A stretch of DNA of 64,000 nt from Caldicellulosiruptor danielii (lineage in GTDB: Bacteria; Bacillota; Thermoanaerobacteria; Caldicellulosiruptorales; Caldicellulosiruptoraceae): assembly GCF_034343125.1 (NCBI RefSeq), contig NZ_CP139957.1, positions 457,001 to 521,000 of the forward strand, read 5' to 3'. The notes beneath the pieces are model-generated. The model was not told where the DNA came from, did no database searches, and saw nothing but the letters and a program-made list of their open reading frames with translations. The position numbers and the translations under genes were made by a program. The number at the start of each line of letters is the position of its first letter. The stretch's first letter is position 1. This document shows, one piece after another, positions 55,357-64,000 of this stretch.

Positions 55357-56880
55357 ATGGGAAAGAGAGTTATAAAGATATTCGATACCACGCTAAGAGA
55401 CGGTGAGCAGACACCAGGTGTTTCGCTCAATGTAAATGAAAAGCTTGAGATTGCAAAACAGCTTGAAAAGCTCAAAGTTGATGTTATAGAGGCTGGGTTT
55501 GCAATTGCATCACCTGGTGATTTTGAGGCTATAAAGACAATTTCTGAGAATGTCAAAGATGCAGTTATTGTGTCTTTGGCAAGGGCGGTTGAAAAGGATA
55601 TCGACAGGGCGTATGAGGCTCTCAAAAAAGCTTCAGCTCCAAGAATTCACACATTCATTGCAACAAGCGATATTCATATGAGGTATAAGCTCAAGATGAC
55701 AGAGGATGAGGTTTTAGAGAGAGCAGTTGCAATGGTAAAGTATGCAAAAAAATATGTATCTGACGTTGAGTTTTCTTGTGAGGATGCAACACGTTCAAGG
55801 ATAGAATTTTTGATAAAAGTGTTTGACGCTGTTATAAAAGCTGGTGCAACAGTTATAAACATTCCCGATACGGTAGGCTACACAACACCTGAGGAGATGA
55901 AGAGGATTATAAGAGCTATAAAAGAAGGAATTCCTGACATTGACAAGGTTCAAATTTCAGTTCATTGCCACAACGACCTTGGCCTTGCAGTTGCAAACTC
56001 ACTTGCAGCGGTAGAGGAAGGAGTTCATCAGGTTGAATGCACAATAAATGGTCTTGGTGAGAGGGCTGGGAATGCTGCTTTAGAAGAGATTGTAATGGCA
56101 CTCAAAACAAGAAAAGACTTTTACGATGTTGATGTATTAATTGACACCACACAGATTTACCGAACAAGCAAGCTTGTATCATCACTCACAGGCGTGTTTG
56201 TTCAGCCAAACAAAGCAATTGTTGGTGCAAATGCATTTGCGCACGAATCTGGTATACATCAGCATGGAGTGCTTTCAGAGAGAACAACATATGAGATTAT
56301 TGACCCTGTGTCAATTGGACTTCCTAAAAATAGGATGGTTTTGGGCAAGCACTCTGGTCGCCATGCATTTGAAGAAAGGCTCAAAGAGCTGGGATACACT
56401 GACCTTACAAGAGAAGAGATTGATGCTGCATTTGAAAAGTTTAAAGTCTTGGCAGACAAAAAGAAGGTTGTGCTTGACAAGGATATAGAAGCACTCTTGG
56501 AGCAAAAATCTCTCAATATTCCAGAGACGTATGAGCTTGTGAGGTTCCAGATAATAAGCGGAAATGACTTAATCTCAACAGCATCTGTCAAGATAAAATC
56601 AGGTGAAGAAGAGTTTGAAGAGGCAGCAACTGGCGATGGTCCTGTTGATGCAATCTTCAAGGCAATTGACAGAATCACAGGTCTTCAGGTTGAACTTGAT
56701 GATTACAGTATAAAGGCTGTCACCCAGGGCAAGGATGCTCTTGGTGAGGTAACAGTCAGAATTAAGAAGGATGGCAAGGCATTTTTGGGAAGAGGCTTGT
56801 CTACAGACATTTTAGAAGCAAGCGCAAAAGCGTATGTAAATGCTATAAATAAGATGCTGTATAAGATTTCAGAGGAATAA
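55357..56880 (+). CDS. leuA: 2-isopropylmalate synthase
   Basis: The protein has 507 residues from ATG 55357 (TGAGGGG upstream; a TTG three nt earlier is less likely). DRE-TIM barrel: [32 protein letters not shown] and [12 protein letters not shown]; the metal His and catalytic loop are present. The C-terminal domain is the leucine-binding regulatory one. First committed step of leucine synthesis. Last gene of the ilv operon; leuCD and leuB are not in the window. Confidence 0.96.
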   Translation: MGKRVIKIFDTTLRDGEQTPGVSLNVNEKLEIAKQLEKLKVDVIEAGFAIASPGDFEAIKTISENVKDAVIVSLARAVEKDIDRAYEALKKASAPRIHTFIATSDIHMRYKLKMTEDEVLERAVAMVKYAKKYVSDVEFSCEDATRSRIEFLIKVFDAVIKAGATVINIPDTVGYTTPEEMKRIIRAIKEGIPDIDKVQISVHCHNDLGLAVANSLAAVEEGVHQVECTINGLGERAGNAALEEIVMALKTRKDFYDVDVLIDTTQIYRTSKLVSSLTGVFVQPNKAIVGANAFAHESGIHQHGVLSERTTYEIIDPVSIGLPKNRMVLGKHSGRHAFEERLKELGYTDLTREEIDAAFEKFKVLADKKKVVLDKDIEALLEQKSLNIPETYELVRFQIISGNDLISTASVKIKSGEEEFEEAATGDGPVDAIFKAIDRITGLQVELDDYSIKAVTQGKDALGEVTVRIKKDGKAFLGRGLSTDILEASAKAYVNAINKMLYKISEE

Positions 56881-56958
56881 AATTGACTCTTTACAATTTT
56901 TTAATTTGGGTTTAAAATAATTAGCAAATAAAACTTGAGGGTCAAAGGGGTGCAAAAG

Positions 56959-57123
56959 ATGATAATACGAATATGCGGCGCAATCACAATAATTAGCATT
57001 ATTTCAATAATTAGAAAGAGAATAATTAAATGGATTTATAAAATTTCATATGCCGCATTGCACCCATTTTGGCCTGTGTATGAGCAAAGAGGGTTTTTGA
57101 AAAGACCCTTGGGGCATCTTTAG
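56959..57123 (+). CDS. Isoleucine-rich leader peptide of cimA
   Basis: A 54-codon frame with AAAGGGG 8 nt before ATG 56959. In its first 30 codons 14 are Ile (IIRICGAITIISIISIIRK then RIIKWIYKI). Such composition is typical of ribosome-stalling leader peptides that sense the cognate charged tRNA. It precedes an intrinsic terminator and citramalate synthase, an isoleucine-pathway enzyme. The second half (HPFWPVYEQRGFLKRPLGHL) may also be coding, or the stretch is used for RNA pairing. Confidence 0.8.
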   Translation: MIIRICGAITIISIISIIRKRIIKWIYKISYAALHPFWPVYEQRGFLKRPLGHL

Positions 57124-57159
57124 GATATGTTAATCAAATTTGAGATTGAATTTCAAAAG

Positions 57160-57190
57160 CCCAGCCTAAAAATCACAGGCTGGGTTTTTT
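57160..57190 (+). terminator. Attenuator terminator before cimA
   Basis: CCCAGCCT (57160-57167) pairs perfectly with AGGCTGGG (57177-57184), followed by TTTTTT. A competing pair GCCTGTG (57072-57078) with CACAGGC (57174-57180) would break this stem. An upstream pair ATGCGGC (56973-56979) with GCCGCAT (57052-57058) spans the Ile codons. Confidence 0.85.
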
Positions 57191-57216
57191 TGATATTCAT
57201 AAAGGAGGGATTTTCA

Positions 57217-58797
57217 TTGGCGGATAAAAAAGAAATTATTATCTATGACTCAACTTTAAGAGATGGTGCTCAGGCTGGTGGAATTTCATATACTCTGGAA
57301 GATAAGCTCAAGATTGTAGAAAGACTTGACAAATTTGGTGTGAAATTTATCGAGGCAGGCAATCCCGGCTCTAACATCAAGGACCAGGAGTTTTTCGCAA
57401 GAGTTAAAAAGATGAAATTGAAAAATGCAACGCTTATTGCCTTTGGTTCAACAAGGCGAGTAGGAATTGACGTGAAAGATGATCCTAACATCCAGTCACT
57501 CATTGTAGCTGATACCGAAGCTGTTGCAATCTTCGGAAAATCATGGGATTTTCATGTTAAAGAGGTTTTGAAAACTACAGAAGAAGAAAATCTTCAGATG
57601 ATTTATGACACTATAAAATATTTAAAGTCCTTGGGCAAGTATGTTGTATTTGACGCAGAACACTTTTTTGATGGTTACAAAAATAACAAGAAATACGCTT
57701 TGGAGACTTTAAAGGTTGCAAAAGAGGCAGGAGCAGACTCATTAGACCTGTGCGATACAAACGGTGGCACCTTCCCAATGGATATTTACAACATCACAAA
57801 AGAAGTTGTTGAGATGTTTCCTGGGACATTGATTGGAATTCACTGCCACAACGATACAGGTATGGCTGTTGCAAATTCAATCATGGCAGTTTTGGCAGGA
57901 GCACGTCAGGTACAGGGAACTATAAACGGATATGGTGAGAGATGTGGAAATGCAGACCTTATCACACTCATTCCAAATCTTCAGCTAAAACTTGGTTTTA
58001 AATGTGTACCGGATGAGAATATCAAACATCTGACTTCTCTTTCAAGGTATGTTGCTGAGATTGCTAATATGATTCCAAACGAAAGAGCACCGTATGTTGG
58101 AGCGTATGCATTTACTCACAAGGCTGGTATGCATATTGATGCTGTCAAGAAAAATCCAGCATCTTTTGAGCATATTAATCCTGAGGTTGTTGGAAATACA
58201 AGAAGAATAGTACTGTCTGAGGTTGCAGGAAGATCTACAATTCTTGACAAGATTCGCGAGATTGACCCGACAGTTACAAAAGACTCACCTGTGACAAAAG
58301 ATATTATTGATGAGCTAAAGCGTTTAGAGAATGAAGGGTATCAGTTTGAGTCTGCAGAGGCTTCGTTTGAGATGCTAATTAGGAAAAAACTTGGGCTTTA
58401 CCAGCCGTTCTTTACACTAAAAGAGTTTAAAGTTTTGATAAACGAGCCAGCAGTTGAGTACAGCTCATCCGCAATTGTCAAGATTGCAGTAGATGGTGTT
58501 ACGGCAATCACTGCTGCAGAAGGTGATGGTCCTGTTCATGCTTTAGATAGTGCTTTGAGGAAGGCTTTGGAAAAGTTTTATCCCGAGCTCAAAGAGGTGC
58601 ATCTTGTTGACTATAAAGTTAGAGTGCTGAATGCAGAGACTGCAACTGCTGCAAAGGTCCGAGTTTTGATTGAGTCAACAGACGGCAAAGATACATGGAC
58701 AACTGTAGGTGTTTCAACCGATATTGTCAATGCAAGCTGGATTGCGCTTGTGGATTCATTAGAGTATAAGCTTTGCAAAGAAAAAGTGTGGGAATAA
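57217..58797 (+). CDS. cimA: (R)-citramalate synthase
   Basis: The protein has 526 residues. The start is TTG 57217, 9 nt after AGGAGG; an upstream ATG at 57127 would place the terminator hairpin inside the coding part. Motifs: IYDSTLRDGAQAGGISY, GNPGSNIKDQEFF, SLDLCDTNGGTFP, IGIHCHNDTGMAVANS and GYGERCGNADL, diagnostic of CimA rather than LeuA. It makes citramalate from pyruvate and acetyl-CoA, the start of the threonine-independent isoleucine route. Regulation by Ile is expected from the leader. Confidence 0.94.
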   Translation: MADKKEIIIYDSTLRDGAQAGGISYTLEDKLKIVERLDKFGVKFIEAGNPGSNIKDQEFFARVKKMKLKNATLIAFGSTRRVGIDVKDDPNIQSLIVADTEAVAIFGKSWDFHVKEVLKTTEEENLQMIYDTIKYLKSLGKYVVFDAEHFFDGYKNNKKYALETLKVAKEAGADSLDLCDTNGGTFPMDIYNITKEVVEMFPGTLIGIHCHNDTGMAVANSIMAVLAGARQVQGTINGYGERCGNADLITLIPNLQLKLGFKCVPDENIKHLTSLSRYVAEIANMIPNERAPYVGAYAFTHKAGMHIDAVKKNPASFEHINPEVVGNTRRIVLSEVAGRSTILDKIREIDPTVTKDSPVTKDIIDELKRLENEGYQFESAEASFEMLIRKKLGLYQPFFTLKEFKVLINEPAVEYSSSAIVKIAVDGVTAITAAEGDGPVHALDSALRKALEKFYPELKEVHLVDYKVRVLNAETATAAKVRVLIESTDGKDTWTTVGVSTDIVNASWIALVDSLEYKLCKEKVWE

Positions 58798-58805
58798 ACA
58801 AATCG

Positions 58806-58838
58806 GGGCTGTCCATCTCAAATAATTTTTGACAGCCC
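58806..58838 (+). terminator. Intrinsic terminator after cimA
   Basis: GGGCTGTC (58806-58813) pairs with GACAGCCC (58831-58838), then TTGCTTGTTTTTT. Confidence 0.9.
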
Positions 58839-59003
58839 TTGCTTGTTTTTTATATATCTAATTTTATTATTTCAAAAAAGTCCAGTAAATTCCATATGTT
58901 AGTAAGCCAAGCATTGTTTCTTACCAACATTACTGAAAATTAAATGGATAGTTTTATTTAATCATAAAAACATGAATTATCAAACAAAAGTTTTCAAGTT
59001 TCA

Positions 59004-59768
59004 TTAATAAGCTATTTTGATATAATTCACCCATTCGTCATATACTTCTTTATCTATCTTTCCGAAAGTTTTCATATAATTGTTAGTTTATAGTAATTGT
59101 AGCACCTTATTCCAACCGTATTTTTTGTCTAAGTACTGAATGTAAGTATCTGCAAAAATATATCCACCTATGTTTGCAAATTTAATTGGATTCTCTGTTT
59201 GAATATCTTCAAATGAAGGAATCTTTACATTTTGTAGTGCCCCCTTTTTCAATTGTCCACCGTTGGTTAAATATAAGGCGACACCTTCTTTCAGCCATTT
59301 TTTCATTTTTGGATTAATTAAATACTCATAAGTATGGACCATTTCATGCAGAAGTGATTGTTTAACACTTTCATAGGTATGTAGTCTTCCTGGATTTGCA
59401 GGTGAGGTTAATATAACTGTCGAACCTATGTTGTCGCCAATATACCAATCAAGGTTAAAAAGAAGAGTTATTAGTCCATATTTTTTAGTTTGGAATGTAG
59501 ATTGTTTGTCATAAATAAATATTTTTATTTTAGATTTTTCTTTAATACCTAATTTGTCCATAAGATATTTTGCTTTCTGTTCTGCTAAATTAAAACAATC
59601 TGAAGCAGCTGATTCCTCCTTTTCGTAATATACATCTACCCACCTTCCTATTATTACTTTCATATTTTTTGTTTTTAGTTGTAATGTTGGTATAAACGTG
59701 GTACCAAAAGCTATTATGAGGATAATAATCAAAATAGAGCTTATTTTAAATGCTTTGCTTTTTTTCAT
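59004..59768 (-). pseudogene. Secreted MA-family zinc metalloprotease, in-frame stop near the C terminus
   Basis: The frame encodes a signal anchor (KISSILIIILIIAFGTTFI) and a gluzincin-type domain with HEMVH (His141, Glu142, His145) and Glu161 in KEGVALYL, the zinc ligands. A TAA at 59088-59090 ends it after 226 residues. The frame then continues without shift as TNNYMKTFGKIDKEVYDEWVNYIKIAY, a typical C-terminal segment, to a stop at 59004. GGAGG lies before ATG 59768. The product would lack 27 residues; it may still fold, so this may be a shortened protein instead of a null. Confidence 0.75.
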
Positions 59769-60003
59769 GTAGTGCCTCCTTCCTTTTTGAGGTTCAAAAG
59801 ATTATTTTTATGCTGTTAAATTATAAGGAAGTCTGTTTTATTTTATCATTCAATGTTAATGTGTTCAAGAAATACGTGTTATAATATTGACATAGTTGCA
59901 AAAAATCTTATGAGAGAATGTTACAATAAAGTAATGATTATCCAAATAGTAAAGTCTTCTTCATAAAGTATCTTTCACTAAGCCAAATCTGGGGGGAACA
60001 AAA

Positions 60004-61716
60004 GTGAGAAATATTGATGAAAAGAAATCAATTGCTTACCTTATAACACTATTTTTAGCAATCATCTTCAAATTTTGCTTTGTAATTGATTTTGCGAAGG
60101 CAGAAAACATAATTCAGAAGACTGATACACCTTTAAAAATCCTTAATGAATTGAAAGTAGATAAAAAACTTCAATGTTATTTTGAGAAAAATTATGCTTA
60201 CGTCAAACTTCCCCAAGATTTTTCAAAGAAAAGTATTGATATTAAGTTAAGAGTTTACCGAAAAAATAAAGCCACAGAGGATTATTATTTGACACTTTAT
60301 TAAATTAATAATCAGATGTTCAGGTACAAAATTGATGGTGATAATGTGAGCAGAGTTGAAGCTTATATTTTAAAAGACAAGATTGGTGCTTCAATAATAG
60401 CTGTTACGAATTTACAAGATACTGTTTTTATAAATGTCTATAATGAACAAAAGTCGAAGGTAAATCCAACGTTTTTAGTTGTCCGCGGATATACTCAAGA
60501 AAATGAGCCGTGTTATGTTTCATCAATGAATGTTACAAGTCTTTCTAAAGGAGAGAATGAACTTCATATTAGAACTGATACACCTTCAAACTTGACATAT
60601 ATTGAAGCATACCTTGAATATGCAACCATCAAGTCAACTCGGGTGGTTGATTGGGCTTATGACAATATTGAAAGAAGAGTGTATGTCACGGCAACATATT
60701 ATGAGCCGTATTTTGAAGATGTCCTAAAAAAGAAGGGTATTATAGATATCAATCAAATGTTTGACCGTTATTTGTATTTGCAACTTATTGGATATGATAT
60801 AAATGACAATAAAGTGGCTTTAAGTTCACGAAATATGGTTTTCAATGTGAGGAAACTTATAAACACAGAAGGTTATGCTATTGACACATGTGTTGTACAA
60901 ATTAACTCACCAAACAGTGTTGTTCCGAAAAAATGGGTAGTTAAGTGTTTTACCTACGAAAAGCTAAAAACTTTTGAAAATAAAACTGTTACTTCATGTG
61001 TTCTGGACTGGTACTTAGATAATAAGGGGAATTTATACATTGTAATTATGAATAATGCAGAAAAAAGTGGTATGGATTATTTAATAATAAGAGAATACGA
61101 TAAAAATAATAAAATGGTATTCTTAAGCTCAAGAAATGTCCGTTTAAAGCCGCAAGCTATTGACACTTTTATAATCTCTGGTATTCCTGCCTATTTGAAG
61201 AACATTCAGGTTAAAATTATACAAAACAAATCTATGCCCTCATTTGTGGTTGACTGGTGTTTGGACAAACAAGGTAATTTGTATATTGTTGGAATAAATA
61301 ATTCTGAAAGAGATGATAACCTGTGGGTAAAAATAGAAGGCTATGACCAAAAAGGGCAAAAAATTTGGCTTGGTTCGAGAAACTTTAGAGTTCGAAAAGG
61401 GACAATTGACACTTGTGTTGTTAATAATATTCCTGCATATGTTAAAAAAGTTAATGTATTGGTTTTGCCTGAGCAAGATGGTGTTAAGATTCAAGAAAAG
61501 TTATTTGACAGAGATCGCAAAAAATTGTATATTATTATCACAAATTTTGGAAATAGCAAAAACATAAAAATTCAAATAAATGGTTTTGACGCAAATGGCA
61601 AGTTTGTGTATAAGACTATGTATAATGCAATTGTAAAAAGTAATATTGTTGGAGCGCATATGATTAACATATCAAATAATAAGGTAGAACAAGTAGAGAT
61701 AAAGGTTTTAAAATAA
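60004..61716 (+). pseudogene. Secreted repeat protein, paralogue of 20729, one in-frame ochre stop
   Basis: The start is GTG 60004 after GGGGGGAAC. A signal peptide (AYLITLFLAIIFKFCFVIDFAKA) and N-terminal domain match the 20729 protein (KLPQDFSKKSIDIKLRVYR against KLSEDLLNKNFDIKLVTYR). A TAA at 60301-60303 interrupts YYLTLY-stop-INNQMFRYKID where the paralogue has a Gln. The frame then remains open to 61716, with the about 80-residue units (VDWCLDKQGNLYIVGINN, GSRNFRVRKGTIDTCVV). A CAA to TAA change is the likely cause. Without it the protein would have 570 residues. Confidence 0.85.
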
Positions 61717-61748
61717 AATTTACGGATTTTTATTTGTATAAAATTGAA

Positions 61749-61795
61749 AACTGGGGACCATTTTTTGAAAGATATATTCTTTTAGGTCCCCAGTT
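61749..61795. terminator. Intrinsic terminator between convergent genes
   Basis: AACTGGGGACC (61749-61759) pairs perfectly with GGTCCCCAGTT (61785-61795). It lies between the repeat-protein gene and the LysM-CAP gene. Confidence 0.92.
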
Positions 61796-61834
61796 ATTAC
61801 TTTTCAAACATTTCATTCTAACAAAAATTAATCC

Positions 61835-62446
61835 TCAGTAGGGTCTTATGAACATCTGGGTCCAGTATAAAACTCCCTTGCTGTTTTTGGCAACCCCAAC
61901 ACCAATTTCAGTAAAAGATGGGCTTAGGATATTTGCTTTATGACCTGGGGAGCTCATCCATGAACGAACAACCTCTTGAGGTGATTTTTGCCCGCATCCA
62001 ATATTTTCCCCTGCTGCAGAAAATTTGAGGCCAAAACTTTCCATCATCTTAAACGGTGAGCCATAAGTTGGAGAATAGTGTGAAAAATAGTTTTTGTTTG
62101 CCATATCCTGGGATTTGTATTTGGCGACGCGTGAAAGCTGCCAATTTGGCTTCAATCCTGCAAGCCCTGCTTTTGCGCGCTCCTGGTTTGTGAGCCTGAT
62201 TACTTCATCTTCAAAGGATTTAAAATCGGACTGATTGGGGATATTTATCTTTTGTCCAGGGAAAATTAAGTTTGGATTTTTAATCTGTGGGTTTGCTGCT
62301 AAAAGTTGGCTTATACCAACCTGATTTTTAATAGCTATGCTCCACAGAGTGTCTCCGCTCTGGATGGTATAAATCTTTGTTTGTGCAAAGGTACTTGAAA
62401 AGTTCAAAAAAAGTAATATACTCAAAAATGCAATTATTTTTTTCAT
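61835..62446 (-). CDS. LysM-CAP domain secreted protein
   Basis: The protein has 203 residues. Signal peptide: KKIIAFLSILLFLNFSSTFA. LysM at about 25-68 (YTIQSGDTLWSIAIKNQVGISQLLAANP, LIFPGQKINIP) binds peptidoglycan. The CAP/SCP domain follows (EVIRLTNQERAKAGLAGL, YFSHYSP, GENIGCGQKSPQEVVRSWMSSPGHKANILSP), as in YkwD and SafA-linked sporulation proteins. Likely cell-wall or spore-coat located; the biochemical role of bacterial CAP domains is not settled. Confidence 0.93.
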   Translation of the reverse strand: MKKIIAFLSILLFLNFSSTFAQTKIYTIQSGDTLWSIAIKNQVGISQLLAANPQIKNPNLIFPGQKINIPNQSDFKSFEDEVIRLTNQERAKAGLAGLKPNWQLSRVAKYKSQDMANKNYFSHYSPTYGSPFKMMESFGLKFSAAGENIGCGQKSPQEVVRSWMSSPGHKANILSPSFTEIGVGVAKNSKGVLYWTQMFIRPY

Positions 62447-62603
62447 CTTTGAGCTTTCACCTCCTTATATCTTATTTTTCTTAAAAATCTTTTGCTTAAT
62501 TCTTTCCTTTTAAAAACCTAATTAAAAATCTATTTTAAAAACCACAAAATCGTGGTATTATTATAGAAGTAAATTTAATTTCAAAAAGGGAGGCTAAGAT
62601 AAA

Positions 62604-62777
62604 ATGGCATATTACATCACAGATGATTGTATTTCGTGCGGCGCGTGCGAGAGTGAATGCCCTGTTCAGTGCATATCTGCTGGCGATGGAAAGTATGTAA
62701 TCAACGAAGAAGAATGTATCTCATGCGGTGCATGCGCAAATGTATGCCCAGTTGATGCTCCAAAGCCAAGAGATTAG
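62604..62777 (+). CDS. 2[4Fe-4S] ferredoxin
   Basis: The protein has 57 residues with GGGAGG before ATG 62604. Two cluster motifs: CISCGACESECPVQCI and CISCGACANVCPVDAP. It carries low-potential electrons, in such anaerobes between pyruvate:ferredoxin oxidoreductase and hydrogenase. Single gene with its own terminator (62804-62831). Confidence 0.97.
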   Translation: MAYYITDDCISCGACESECPVQCISAGDGKYVINEEECISCGACANVCPVDAPKPRD

Positions 62778-62803
62778 CTCTAAAAAGTTGCAAAATAGCT
62801 CAG

Positions 62804-62831
62804 GACCGGGTAGAAGACTAAGTGCCCGGTC
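62804..62831 (+). terminator. Intrinsic terminator after the ferredoxin gene
   Basis: GACCGGG (62804-62810) pairs with CCCGGTC (62825-62831), followed by TTTAAATT. Confidence 0.88.
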
Positions 62832-62896
62832 TTTAAATTATAAATTGGAACAAAATTTAAAAAATCTGCGTAGTTGAAAAGAGGGGAGAAAAGCAA

Positions 62897-63454
62897 TTGA
62901 ACAGAATTTATGTTCCAATTCAAGATGCTGAGGAGATACAAAAGCTAAAATGTGGTCAAGAAGTTTTAGTGTGTGGCAAACTTTTTGTTGCAAGGGACGC
63001 TGCTCACAGAAGGCTTTTTGAAATGATTCTAAAAGGTAGTGAAATTCCAATAGATTTTAAAAACGGTGCGATATATTATATGGGTCCCTGCCCAGAAAAG
63101 CCAGGTGAAGTAATAGGACCATGTGGCCCAACAACAGCAGGCAGAATGGATGTATTTACTCCAATGATGCTTGAGCTTGGAATAAAGGTTTTAATTGGAA
63201 AGGGTAAAAGAAGGGAGGCTGTAAAAGAGGCTATTAAAAAACACGGTAGCATTTATCTTGCCACATTTGGTGGCGCTGCGGTTTTGATTCAAAGCTGTGT
63301 CAAATCTCAAAGGATAATTATGTTTGAAGACCTTGGTGCAGAGGCAGTTCGTGAGATTGAGGTGGAAGATTTGCCCTGTATTGTTGCAATAGATAGTCAA
63401 GGGGAAGATATATATGAAGTTGGACCAAGAAAGTATGCAAAAGATTTTAGATAA
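62897..63454 (+). CDS. Fe-S hydro-lyase, fumarase/tartrate dehydratase beta-type subunit
   Basis: The protein has 185 residues from TTG 62897 (GAGGGG upstream). Typical beta-subunit blocks: GKLFVARDAAHRRL, IYYMGPCPEKPGEVIGPCGPTTAGRMD and GKGKRREAV. It normally pairs with an alpha subunit holding the [4Fe-4S] cluster and makes fumarase or tartrate dehydratase; the alpha gene is not in the window. Its end overlaps the next gene by 20 nt. Confidence 0.9.
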   Translation: MNRIYVPIQDAEEIQKLKCGQEVLVCGKLFVARDAAHRRLFEMILKGSEIPIDFKNGAIYYMGPCPEKPGEVIGPCGPTTAGRMDVFTPMMLELGIKVLIGKGKRREAVKEAIKKHGSIYLATFGGAAVLIQSCVKSQRIIMFEDLGAEAVREIEVEDLPCIVAIDSQGEDIYEVGPRKYAKDFR

Positions 63455-64000
63455 CCTTAAGATTTTAAATAGCCTGAAGAGTTACAACTTTTTGCGCCTT
63501 CACATGCCAGGTCACAAAGGTAAAGAAGAGATTTTCCCAGATGCTATCAGAAATATATTTCCCAGCTTTGATATCACAGAAACCTTATATACAGACAACT
63601 TATTGGACCCGAAAGGTTATATAAAGGAATTTTTAGATGGAATAAATGAGTTTTTTGGTTCAAATTATAGTTTTTTGTCTCTTCAGGGTTCAACACACCT
63701 TCTGCAAGCCTCAATTGCTGCATTTTCAAATCCGTGTGATAGTATACTTATAAACAGAGATGCTCACAGAAGCATATATAATATTGCAAAAATTCTAAAA
63801 CTTGACATTGAATATATATATCCACAATACGATGATTCTTTAGGAATATTTACATATATCGACGAAAAGCACTTTGAAAGTGTCCTTCAAACTACAAAAT
63901 CTCAAATTGTTATAATAACATCACCATCATATTATGGCATTGAGCAAAATGTAAAGGTGCTATCTGAGATTACAAAAAAATATCAAAAAAAGCTTATAGT
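63435..64000 (+). CDS. Orn/Lys/Arg decarboxylase family, N-terminal part (cut by window end)
   Basis: From ATG 63435 the frame encodes 188 codons to the window end. It has the family start LRLHMPGHKGKEE, then TLYTDNLLDP, GSTHLLQASIAAF (cofactor loop) and NRDAHRSIYNIAKIL. These are PLP-dependent type-I-fold decarboxylases such as SpeA/CadA-like proteins; substrate cannot be told. The start overlaps the fumarase-beta gene, indicating coupled translation. Confidence 0.88.
   Translation, partial: MQKILDNLKILNSLKSYNFLRLHMPGHKGKEEIFPDAIRNIFPSFDITETLYTDNLLDPKGYIKEFLDGINEFFGSNYSFLSLQGSTHLLQASIAAFSNPCDSILINRDAHRSIYNIAKILKLDIEYIYPQYDDSLGIFTYIDEKHFESVLQTTKSQIVIITSPSYYGIEQNVKVLSEITKKYQKKLI

Noticed and set aside
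57127-57216. N-terminal extension of CimA from ATG 57127
   Set aside because: The stretch contains the terminator stem, and TTG 57217 has the AGGAGG site.

Overview
The window looks like chromosomal DNA of a low-GC, anaerobic, fermentative Firmicute. The A+T-rich code, strong AGGAGG-type ribosome sites, TTG/GTG starts, [FeFe]-hydrogenase maturase HydF, an unlinked cas6, intracellular GH32 and GH36 glycosidases fed by ABC importers, and IS30/IS256/IS1634-type elements fit a Caldicellulosiruptor-like thermophile. The genus is inferred; no rRNA is present to confirm it.

Layout. 0-1 kb: tmRNA and smpB (ribosome rescue). 1-2.7 kb: wreckage, with a SNF2 helicase remnant, the end of an IS1634-type element and an Fe-S aldo/keto reductase cut by one amber codon. 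2.7-6.2 kb (minus): ABC exporter, lone cas6, LacI regulator. 6.4-11 kb (plus): sucrose/fructan import operon with GH32, under a LacI-type operator. 11-17.5 kb: two XRE regulators divergent from an alpha-galactoside import operon with GH36. 17.5-26.4 kb: acetyltransferase, then poorly known secreted and membrane proteins, including one built of about 80-residue repeats and a frameshifted trypsin-like/MORN gene. 26.5-27.7 kb: IS30 element.

27.8-34.9 kb is the most unusual locus. A 1177-residue secreted protein (signal peptide, DxDxDG calcium repeats, von Willebrand A domain, more calcium repeats, hydrophobic segment, C-terminal PD-(D/E)XK nuclease-like domain) is followed by tandem copies of a helical protein and a small acidic protein. 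I read this as a polymorphic toxin with an immunity array; an IS256 element interrupts the array. 35-38 kb: FAH fragment, hydF and aspA. 38.2-43.9 kb: a 2.2-kb segment (papain-like protease plus a membrane-anchored protein) is present twice, exactly flanking an IS1634-type element, as in a giant target-site duplication. 43.8-49.4 kb: rubrerythrin-like protein, unknown secreted proteins and a decayed gene, with a leader sequence repeated three times.

49.5-58.8 kb is orderly housekeeping: amidohydrolase, MBL hydrolase, SDR, then ilvB-ilvN-ilvC-leuA and cimA for branched-chain amino acids. Before cimA lies an Ile-rich leader peptide (14 Ile in its first 30 codons) and an intrinsic terminator, a clear attenuation design. 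59-64 kb: a metalloprotease and a repeat-protein gene, each broken by one in-frame stop, a LysM-CAP protein, ferredoxin, a fumarase-beta-type hydro-lyase and the start of an Orn/Lys/Arg decarboxylase.

At least eight genes carry single stops, frameshifts, truncations or insertions, almost all in the accessory blocks next to the IS elements. This suggests active decay there. Sequencing error cannot be excluded for the two A7-tract frameshifts.
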